Part shown: piece after piece, positions 1-5,579 of the stretch
Layout of the letters: every line of letters starts with the position of its first letter
Numbering within the stretch: position 1 is the stretch's first letter
From: Actinomycetota bacterium
Lineage (GTDB): Bacteria; Actinomycetota; Actinomycetes; S36-B12
Assembly (NCBI GenBank): GCA_003506065.1
Contig: DNXA01000246.1
Coordinates: forward strand, 1-6,035
Length of the DNA stretch: 6,035 bases
Direction: 5' to 3'
Notes under the pieces: model-generated
The model's database searches: none
What the model was told of the DNA's origin: nothing
Seen by the model: only the letters and a program-made list of their open reading frames with translations
Made by a program: the position numbers and the translations under genes

Positions 1-434
1 GGCAGGCTGCCGACCCCCACCGTTGTCGGATCCGACCCAGCCTCGAAGAGGCGGCCCTGTGCGTAATAGGAATAGACATCGCGACTGAACAACGGCGGCG
101 CGAGCACCAGCGGAGCTGCCCACATCGCCAGGACCCAGCGCAGTTGGCGAATTGGCCAAGCGCCCACGTGCAGAAGATCTGCTCCAATCAGCAGCCAGGC
201 CTGCAGCAGTACGGCCAAGCCGACCAGTACCAGGCTTCGCGCAATCATCGAACCTGTGGTGGAGCTGCGCATGGAATCAACGATTGGAGTCGTCAGCAGT
301 TCGGTGGTGCCGGGCAGCCAGCCCACTCCCAGGGCCCCGATGGCAATGCACGTGGTTCCCAGGAGCCCGGGCAGGCCATGGCGAAGGACGAGATGTGAAG
401 TCGGCAGCGACGCGGGGGCCGCAAGCTCACTCAT
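1..434 (-). CDS. mptA: MptA/MptB-family alpha-(1->6)-mannopyranosyltransferase, N-terminal part (cut by window edge)
   Basis: This is a membrane GT-C glycosyltransferase expected to add alpha-1,6-mannose from polyprenyl-phosphate mannose to lipomannan/lipoarabinomannan backbones on the outer face of the membrane. Reading from ATG at 434-432, 144 codons stay open to the window edge. Hydrophobic stretches at about residues 22-42, 66-86 and 99-116 look like membrane helices. The last is followed by FSRDVYSYYAQG (116-127), which resembles the conserved first extracytoplasmic loop of MptA/MptB with its acidic residue (here D119). A downstream Gly/Asp/Pro stretch (GSDP, 133-136) also fits the family. 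The start is set by a 4-base ATGA overlap with the crtI stop, implying translational coupling. MptA is preferred over MptB because a polyprenyl synthase and a divergent metF lie upstream, as around M. tuberculosis Rv2174. The family call is firm; the exact paralogue is inference. The C-terminal two thirds is missing. Confidence 0.82.
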   Translation of the reverse strand, partial: MSELAAPASLPTSHLVLRHGLPGLLGTTCIAIGALGVGWLPGTTELLTTPIVDSMRSSTTGSMIARSLVLVGLAVLLQAWLLIGADLLHVGAWPIRQLRWVLAMWAAPLVLAPPLFSRDVYSYYAQGRLFEAGSDPTTVGVGSL

Positions 435-1933
435 GAAGTCCTGCGCGGGGTTGAGACTCCCATGATGCGTTCCGCAGCAAGTTTCCCCGAGACCAGGACC
501 ATCGGAACCCCGACCCCGGGCCGGGTGCCGGATCCGGTGAAGACGATGTTCTGCCCCCAGAGGTTGCTCGGTCGAAAAGGGCCGGTCTGCAGGAAGGTGT
601 GGGCCGATGCGAAGGGGGCGCCGCGCTCCATGCCTCGATGCTGCCAGTCCAGCGGGGTCGTGATGTCTTCGACCTGGATATTTGCCGTGAAATCTCGGTA
701 GCCACGAGCCTCCAGGAGTCGGCAGACCTCTTCCCGATAGCGCGGGCTCTCAACTGTCCAGTCAATATCGGCGTCGAGGTTCGGCGTGGGCAGGAGCACG
801 TAGTAGATCTCCTTGCCGGGTGGGGCAAGAGCGCGATCCGAGAAAGTTGGATTGCTGACCAGCAGACTTGGGTCGCTCATCAGCCGGCGATCCTTGATGA
901 TGTCATCGAACACTCCACGCCAGGCCCGACCGAAGTGGATGTTGTGATGTGCGATCGCCTCGTAGTGCGCTGAGGATCCGGCCAGCATCAGGAAGCATGA
1001 TGGCGAGTACTTCAGTCGACGAATCGACCAAGGCTCCAGGCCGAGCAGTTCGCGAAATGCGACGGGCACGTCGGGATTGAGCACCACGACATCAGCTGCG
1101 ATCCGCTCGCCCTCGGTAGTGATCACTGCGGTTGCTCGATCATGTGCACGCTCGACCGACGCGACATCAACCCCGTATCTGAACGTGACTCCGTGTGCCT
1201 GCGCAGCCGCAGCCATGGCCTGAGGCACCGCGTGCATCCCGCCCTTGGGCACGAACACACCGGCGACAGAATCCATATAGGCGATGACTGCATAGATCGC
1301 GAGTGCGTCGTATGGCGACAGCCCGGCATACATGGATTGGAATGAGAAGACTCTTTGGGTCCTGGGATCCTTCAGGTATTGCGCAACCTTCGGAGCGAGG
1401 CGTCGGAAGCCGCCGATCGCTGTCAGGCGGGCCAGATTGGTGGTGAGCAGATCCAAGGGTGAGTCGATGTTCCGGTCGATGAAATCGCCCATCTCATAGC
1501 GATACAACTCCGAGACGAAGTCCACATAACGCCGGTATCCGGCGGCCTCCTCAGGGCCGATCACTCCGGTGATCTCCTGCGCCATCCGCTCGGTATCGGC
1601 ATAGACGTTCATCACCGAGCCATCTGGATAGAACGCCCGGTACAAGGAGTCCAAGGGTTCAAGGGTGAGCCAGTCGGACAGCTCCTCGCCGATGGCGTGG
1701 AAGCAATCCGCAATGAGATCGGGCATCGTCAATACCGTTGGACCGGTATCGAACTCGTAGTTGCCTTCCGGAGTGCTGATCGTCTTTCGCCCGGCTCTGC
1801 CACCTGGGATGAGTTCGCGTTCGAGGACGGTCACTGAGCGACCACCCCCGGCGAGGTGCATCGCGGCACTGAGACCGCCCAGGCCAGCTCCGACGATCAC
1901 CACTTCCTGCGTTGCTCCCTCGACCTGCCTCAT
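431..1933 (-). CDS. crtI: Phytoene desaturase (CrtI-type FAD-dependent carotenoid desaturase)
   Basis: This enzyme desaturates 15-cis-phytoene towards lycopene using FAD and acts at the membrane. The product is 500 residues, a normal length for bacterial CrtI. A dinucleotide-binding fold opens the protein: VVIVGAGLGG (residues 11-20), an acidic strand end at E38-E40 and PGGRAG (43-48). FDTGPTVLTMP (61-71) is a CrtI-type segment. The C-terminal bacterial phytoene desaturase signature is at about 462-490, including TGSGTRPGVGVPMVLVSG (466-483). The gene lies 25 bases after crtE and its stop overlaps the mptA start (ATGA). The reading frame is open upstream to 2218, but that would add 95 residues of arginine- and serine-rich sequence overlapping crtE, so ATG at 1933 is chosen. 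No good Shine-Dalgarno sequence precedes it: GAGG ends about 18 bases upstream. A TTG at 1957 or GTG at 1903 remain possible starts. Desaturation step number cannot be read from sequence. Confidence 0.93.
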   Translation of the reverse strand: MRQVEGATQEVVIVGAGLGGLSAAMHLAGGGRSVTVLERELIPGGRAGRKTISTPEGNYEFDTGPTVLTMPDLIADCFHAIGEELSDWLTLEPLDSLYRAFYPDGSVMNVYADTERMAQEITGVIGPEEAAGYRRYVDFVSELYRYEMGDFIDRNIDSPLDLLTTNLARLTAIGGFRRLAPKVAQYLKDPRTQRVFSFQSMYAGLSPYDALAIYAVIAYMDSVAGVFVPKGGMHAVPQAMAAAAQAHGVTFRYGVDVASVERAHDRATAVITTEGERIAADVVVLNPDVPVAFRELLGLEPWSIRRLKYSPSCFLMLAGSSAHYEAIAHHNIHFGRAWRGVFDDIIKDRRLMSDPSLLVSNPTFSDRALAPPGKEIYYVLLPTPNLDADIDWTVESPRYREEVCRLLEARGYRDFTANIQVEDITTPLDWQHRGMERGAPFASAHTFLQTGPFRPSNLWGQNIVFTGSGTRPGVGVPMVLVSGKLAAERIMGVSTPRRTS

Positions 1934-1958
1934 TGGTGCGAGGGGATTGATCCTCAAC

Positions 1959-3050
1959 TCAATTGGCCCGTCGCGTTGCTGCATCCACCAAGGTGATGAG
2001 TGCTGTTCGGCCCTCGTCGTTGACGGGTGCCTGCTCAAGTGCAGTGAGGGCTGCGGCAGTGCCAAGTGAAATGAGTTCCTCGGTCGCCTCGAGTGCGCCC
2101 GTGTCGACCAGGATCTGTCGCGTTTGCTCAATTTCCTCGATAGTGAGCAGCCGATTGCCCAGATTCGCCTGCAGGACTGCCGCCTGCCGCGGATCGGCGC
2201 GTGCGAATGCCAGGGCAATCATCACCGTGCGCTTGCCCTCGCGCAGATCGTCGCCAGCGGGCTTGCCAGTAGCGGCCGGATCCCCGAAGACTCCCAGGAC
2301 GTCATCTCGCAATTGGAAGGCCTCACCCAAGGCCAGGCCGAAGTCGGTGTACGCGGCAAATATTGCAGGGCTGGCATCGGCCAGTGCTGCACCAAGATGC
2401 AGCGGTCGCTCGATGGTGTATTTCGCTGACTTGAATTGCACGACCGTGCGCGCCTGCTCAAGGGAGACTTCGGCGCGGGCCTGCGCGAGCAGATCCAGAT
2501 ACTGCCCAGCCATGAGCTCGGTTCGCATGACGTCGAAGATCGGCTTTGCGCGCAGCAGCGACGGCGCAGGCATGCCTGAGTCGAACAGGAGCTGATCGGC
2601 CCAAGCAAGGCAGAGATCACCAAGCAGGATCGCTGCCCCGATGCCGAACATTTCAGAACTGCCCGTGCGATGTTCGGTCTCGTGCTCGGCTTGGAAACTG
2701 CGATGCGCGGCAGGCAGTCCACGACGGGTATCAGAGCCATCCATCACATCGTCGTGAATCAGCGCGCAGGCTTGGAGGAATTCCAGTGACGCAGCGGCTC
2801 GAAGCATCTGCTCGTCGAACTCTGCTCGATCCTCGAACTGCGCTACTGCACGCCATCCCCAATAGCAGAATGCGGGTCGCAAGCGCTTGCCCCCGTTCAT
2901 CAGACCGGTCAAAGCGCTCATCATGGAATCCAGATCAGGACTGATGGCCGCCAGAGTTGACCGCTCTTGGAGCAGCACTTGCTCGACGTTGGCCTGCACG
3001 GCCTTGCGAAATTGCGCAGGATCCCAGGACTGATCCGTGATTGGCTGCAT
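1959..3050 (-). CDS. crtE: Geranylgeranyl/polyprenyl diphosphate synthase (CrtE/IdsA-type trans-isoprenyl diphosphate synthase)
   Basis: This enzyme condenses isopentenyl diphosphate with allylic diphosphates, most likely giving C20 geranylgeranyl diphosphate for carotenoids and perhaps other prenyl lipids. From ATG at 3050 the product is 363 residues. GGKRLRP (53-59) binds IPP. The first Asp-rich motif is DDVMD (100-104), within IHDDVMDGSDTRRG. The second is RDDVLGVFGD (248-257), followed by GKPAGDDLREGKRT (262-275), a form typical of actinobacterial IdsA/GrcC proteins. K207 and K210 lie in the FKSAKYT region. Residues -5 and -4 before the first motif are Cys and Ala, small side chains that argue against a short FPP-only product, although length is not proven. 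The frame is open back to 3158, but that would overlap metF and cross its promoter. ATG 3050 fits a leaderless start 8 bases after a TAGGCT box. It is the first gene of the crtE-crtI-mptA operon. Confidence 0.9.
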   Translation of the reverse strand: MQPITDQSWDPAQFRKAVQANVEQVLLQERSTLAAISPDLDSMMSALTGLMNGGKRLRPAFCYWGWRAVAQFEDRAEFDEQMLRAAASLEFLQACALIHDDVMDGSDTRRGLPAAHRSFQAEHETEHRTGSSEMFGIGAAILLGDLCLAWADQLLFDSGMPAPSLLRAKPIFDVMRTELMAGQYLDLLAQARAEVSLEQARTVVQFKSAKYTIERPLHLGAALADASPAIFAAYTDFGLALGEAFQLRDDVLGVFGDPAATGKPAGDDLREGKRTVMIALAFARADPRQAAVLQANLGNRLLTIEEIEQTRQILVDTGALEATEELISLGTAAALTALEQAPVNDEGRTALITLVDAATRRAN

Positions 3051-3058
3051 GATGACTG

Positions 3059-3064
3059 AGCCTA
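3059..3064 (-). promoter_or_regulatory. Candidate -10 box (TAGGCT) for crtE operon, leaderless start
   Basis: Read on the minus strand, TAGGCT lies 8 bases before the crtE ATG at 3050. It is the same hexamer as on the other side and again predicts a leaderless or near-leaderless transcript. The expected -35 position (around 3082-3087, GGGGCG on the minus strand) does not match a -35 consensus, so the promoter may be weak or depend on an activator. Confidence 0.52.
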
Positions 3065-3067
3065 AAG

Positions 3068-3077
3068 GTTCGCGAAC
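3068..3077. promoter_or_regulatory. Perfect 10-base palindrome GTTCGCGAAC between divergent promoters (possible operator)
   Basis: GTTCGCGAAC is identical to its own reverse complement. It lies in the spacer between the two TAGGCT boxes, about where both -35 regions would be, so a dimeric repressor or activator bound here could affect both operons. It is not the usual actinobacterial LexA box, which has GAAC first and GTTC second with four bases between. A 10-base palindrome in GC-rich DNA can also arise by chance. Confidence 0.3.
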
Positions 3078-3088
3078 TCCACGCCCCT

Positions 3089-3094
3089 TAGGCT
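3089..3094 (+). promoter_or_regulatory. Candidate -10 box (TAGGCT) for metF, leaderless start
   Basis: TAGGCT fits the actinobacterial TANNNT -10 pattern and ends 7 bases before the metF ATG. Transcription would therefore start at or next to the A of the start codon, giving a leaderless mRNA, which agrees with the lack of a Shine-Dalgarno sequence. A -35 hexamer at 17-base spacing (AGGTTC, 3066-3071) is weak. It is a prediction from sequence only. Confidence 0.55.
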
Positions 3095-3101
3095 TAGCGC
3101 C

Positions 3102-3998
3102 ATGACCCACGCAGCCAAGAGCGCCAATTTGGCTGAAGTCCTCCGGACCGGTGGGCAATCGTTTTCCTTCGAACTGTTCCCGCCGAAAACAGACGAGGGG
3201 GAGCGCGCTCTTTGGCAGACCGTGCGCGAACTGGAGCGATTGAGCCCCACGTTTGTTTCAGTCACCTATGGCGCCGGTGGCTCCACCCGCGATCGCACCG
3301 TGCGCATCACCGAAGAGATCGCCGAGCAGACGACCCTGATGCCGGTAGGCCACCTCACATGCGTCTCGTCCACACGTGAGGAGATCAGGGAGGTCATTGC
3401 CGAGTATGCGGCGGCGGGAGTGCGCACGATCTTGGCGTTGCGGGGGGATCCACCAGGTGGCCCCTCGGCGCCGTGGGTCCCGCATCCGGACGGTATTGAG
3501 CACGCGGACGAACTCGTGGCCCTGATCAAGAGTCTGGGTGACTTCACTGTGGGAGTGGCGGCCTTCCCTGACGGGCATCCTTCATCGATCGATCATGAGG
3601 TTGATGCTCGAGTGCTGGCTGCCAAGCAGGATGCGGGAGCGGAGTTCGCCATCACGCAGTTCTTCTTCCGCGCGCGCGATTACTTCGATTTGGTCGAGCG
3701 CGCACAGTCGCACGGCTGCACGATTCCGATCATCCCTGGACTCATGCCTGTCACCAACGTGGCGCAGATCTCCAGATTCGCGGAATTGTCCGGCGCTGCC
3801 TTTCCGTCGGAATTGCTCGGTCGCTTTGAGGTGATCAAGGATGACGAGAACGCAGTTCGAGAACTGGGTGTGGAGATTGCCACATCGCTCTCAGATGAGC
3901 TGCTCGGGCAGGGCGCTCCCGGACTGCACTTCTACACACTGAACAGGTCCACCTCGACGGCTCGGGTGTACGAATCGCTGGGCCTGGGTTCGCGGTAG
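3102..3998 (+). CDS. metF: 5,10-methylenetetrahydrofolate reductase
   Basis: This FAD enzyme reduces 5,10-methylenetetrahydrofolate to 5-methyltetrahydrofolate, which supplies the methyl group for methionine synthesis; it acts in the cytosol. The 298-residue product matches the single-domain bacterial MetF (about 300 residues). Family landmarks appear in order: FSFELFPPKT with the catalytic Glu at 24; FVSVTYGAGGSTRDRT (51-66); GHLTCV (83-88); LALRGDPP with the flavin-contacting Asp at 116; GVAAFPDGHP (151-160); AKQDAGAEFAITQFFF (174-189) with the folate-contacting Gln at 186; IPGLMPVTN (211-219); and GAPGLHFYTLNRS (271-283). No residue looks lost. The gene is divergent from crtE and is followed 6 bases later by the antiporter, so they probably share a transcript. 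The ATG at 3102 has no Shine-Dalgarno sequence but follows a TAGGCT -10-like box by 7 bases, suggesting a leaderless mRNA. No methionine riboswitch fits in the 51-base upstream gap. Confidence 0.95.
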   Translation: MTHAAKSANLAEVLRTGGQSFSFELFPPKTDEGERALWQTVRELERLSPTFVSVTYGAGGSTRDRTVRITEEIAEQTTLMPVGHLTCVSSTREEIREVIAEYAAAGVRTILALRGDPPGGPSAPWVPHPDGIEHADELVALIKSLGDFTVGVAAFPDGHPSSIDHEVDARVLAAKQDAGAEFAITQFFFRARDYFDLVERAQSHGCTIPIIPGLMPVTNVAQISRFAELSGAAFPSELLGRFEVIKDDENAVRELGVEIATSLSDELLGQGAPGLHFYTLNRSTSTARVYESLGLGSR

Positions 3999-4004
3999 TC
4001 GCTG

Positions 4005-5579
4005 ATGACGCTGGAGACCCTTGCCCCAGCGTTGCTTGTTGGGGCCGCAATCGTTCTTGTTTCGATCCTCGGCGTGCGCTTCGCGGGTCGGCTGGGCGTG
4101 CCTGGACTTCTCCTGTATCTGGGCCTGGGCTTGCTGTTGGGCACCTTCTTCGAGGAACTGAGCTTCAACGACGCTGAGCTCGGTGTGATTCTGGGCTACG
4201 TCGCATTGATCCTGATTCTTGCTCAGGGCGGATTGACGACTCGCGTCAGTGAATTGCGTCCAGTGCTGTGGCCTGCATTGGCGCTGGCTTCGCTTGGAGT
4301 GCTGGTCAGCATCACCGTCGTGGCCATTCCGCTGATCTTCCTGATGAAGATGGACACGCAGAATGCCCTGCTGCTGGCCACAGTGCTCGCCGCTACCGAC
4401 GCTGCCGCGGTGTTCTCTGTCTTGCGCAAGCTCAAACTCTCGCCGCGCCTGCGCACCCTGCTTGAAGGCGAGGCAGGGTTCAACGATGCACCAGTGGTCG
4501 TGCTGGTCAGTGTCATCGCCAGCGGCGCCTTCGGCACTGATCCATGGTGGTCCATCGCGCTGCTTATCGTGGTGGAGCTCGTCGGAGGCGCAGTCATCGG
4601 CGTTCTTGGCGGCTTCGCTTCGCGCTGGCTCCTGCCCCGCCTCGCGCTGCCTTCCGTTGGGCTGTACCCGATTGCCGCGATGGCACTGCTCATCGCAACC
4701 TATGGGGCTGCCGCAGTCCTGCACACTTCCGGCTTCATGGCGGTCTATGTCGCCGCGGTATTGATGGGGTCCGCAACGCGCCTGCCACACCGCCGTTCAA
4801 TCATCGGCTTCGCTGATGGGCTTGGCTGGATATCTGAAATCGGCTTATTCGTCATGCTGGGGCTGCTCGCGGATGTTCACCGCCTTCCGGCCGCTCTTGG
4901 CATCGCTGTCGTTGCTGGCCTCGCGTCAGTCCTGCTTGCGAGGCCGCTCGCGGCGTTTGTCTCGCTGACCCCCTTTGGCTGGGGATTCAAGGAGCGAGTA
5001 TTCGTCGGTGTCGCAGGATTGCGTGGGGCAGTGCCCATCGTGTTCGCAGCGATCCCACTTGGGCTGGCAGTCAACGGATCCGCAACAGTCTTCGATGCCA
5101 CGCTGATTGTGGTGCTCGCCCTGCTGGTGCTGCAAGCACCATTCCTGCCGGCAATTGCTCGAAGACTCGGGCTGAGCCTGCCCGATGAAGCAGCAGAGCT
5201 TGAGGTGGAGAACGCGCCCCTGGATGCGATGAATGCCGTTGTCCTGGCCATGGATATTCAAGAGGAGTCTGGGCTTGTCGGCATCTTCCTGAGCGAACTT
5301 GGCATGCCTCGCGGGGCCGTGGTCTCACTCATTGTTCGCGACGGCGAACCCATTCCGATCGATGGGCACTCTCGGCTGCGTCCCAACGATCGAATCCTGG
5401 TGGTGTGCCCAGGGTCCGTGCGGGTAGCCACCGAAGAACGGCTGCGCATCCTGTCCAAGGACGGACGCCTTGCCACGTGGGTGCGAGAGCCAATGGAGAT
5501 CGTGCCGCTGGTGACCAAGACCTCTTGGCCCAGGGCCCTGCTCAATCGAATTGAAGCTACCGTCTTGCGCGACCAATAG
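4005..5579 (+). CDS. CPA1-family cation/proton antiporter with C-terminal RCK_C domain (NhaP2/CvrA-like)
   Basis: This inner-membrane antiporter exchanges K+ or Na+ for protons. The 524-residue product has about 12 hydrophobic segments across residues 8-385. CPA1 landmarks are TDAAAVFSVLR (131-141), then EGEAGFNDAP (154-163) with the paired N160-D161 expected at the ion-binding site, and GLRGAVPIVFA (338-348), which is diagnostic for the NhaP/NHE group. After the membrane part, residues about 401-480 look like an RCK_C (TrkA-C) regulatory domain, including GMPRGAVVSLIVRDGE (433-448) and LRPNDRILVV (458-467). A 44-residue tail follows, shorter than the extra CorC_HlyC domain in E. coli NhaP2. 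The ion preferred (K+ versus Na+) cannot be decided here; the RCK_C domain favours K+. The ATG is 6 bases after the metF stop with no strong Shine-Dalgarno sequence, so reinitiation after metF is plausible. The 3' end overlaps a convergent gene by 23 bases. Confidence 0.92.
   Translation: MTLETLAPALLVGAAIVLVSILGVRFAGRLGVPGLLLYLGLGLLLGTFFEELSFNDAELGVILGYVALILILAQGGLTTRVSELRPVLWPALALASLGVLVSITVVAIPLIFLMKMDTQNALLLATVLAATDAAAVFSVLRKLKLSPRLRTLLEGEAGFNDAPVVVLVSVIASGAFGTDPWWSIALLIVVELVGGAVIGVLGGFASRWLLPRLALPSVGLYPIAAMALLIATYGAAAVLHTSGFMAVYVAAVLMGSATRLPHRRSIIGFADGLGWISEIGLFVMLGLLADVHRLPAALGIAVVAGLASVLLARPLAAFVSLTPFGWGFKERVFVGVAGLRGAVPIVFAAIPLGLAVNGSATVFDATLIVVLALLVLQAPFLPAIARRLGLSLPDEAAELEVENAPLDAMNAVVLAMDIQEESGLVGIFLSELGMPRGAVVSLIVRDGEPIPIDGHSRLRPNDRILVVCPGSVRVATEERLRILSKDGRLATWVREPMEIVPLVTKTSWPRALLNRIEATVLRDQ

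Larger units (their letters stand above)
3059..3094. repeat. Inverted repeat spanning the crtE/metF divergent promoters
   Basis: AGCCTAA at 3059-3065 is the exact reverse complement of TTAGGCT at 3088-3094. The match continues inward to 9 of 10 positions (AGCCTAAAGG against CCCCTTAGGCT, one mismatch at 3066/3087). The arms contain the -10-like boxes for the two divergent operons, so the symmetry may simply reflect two equal promoters back to back rather than a protein-binding site. A hairpin is unlikely to matter because most of it would not be transcribed. Confidence 0.6.

Noticed and set aside
152..436. Plus-strand open frames opposite the mannosyltransferase start
   Set aside because: Arg/Ser/Pro-rich products with no domain; the minus-strand frame has membrane segments and the SRDVYSY motif.
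1934..2218. In-frame upstream extension of crtI by 95 codons
   Set aside because: It lies inside the crtE coding region, is rich in Arg, Ser and His, and resembles no CrtI N-terminus; the FAD motif begins about 10 residues after the ATG at 1933.
1963..2595. 210-codon open frame on the plus strand opposite crtE
   Set aside because: It is a Ser/Ala/Arg-rich low-complexity product antisense to a well-supported prenyl synthase.
3051..3158. In-frame upstream extension of crtE by 36 codons
   Set aside because: It would run antisense over the metF start and through the divergent promoter region, and these residues do not match prenyl synthase N-termini.
3584..3593. Palindrome ATCGATCGAT inside metF
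   Set aside because: It encodes an ordinary MetF stretch (Ser-Ile-Asp-His) and lies in mid-gene; it is best explained by codon use.
3891..4790. 299-codon open frame on the minus strand opposite the antiporter
   Set aside because: Its product is rich in Gln, His, Glu and Arg with no recognisable domain, typical of the antisense of a hydrophobic membrane protein; the plus-strand antiporter has full family motifs.
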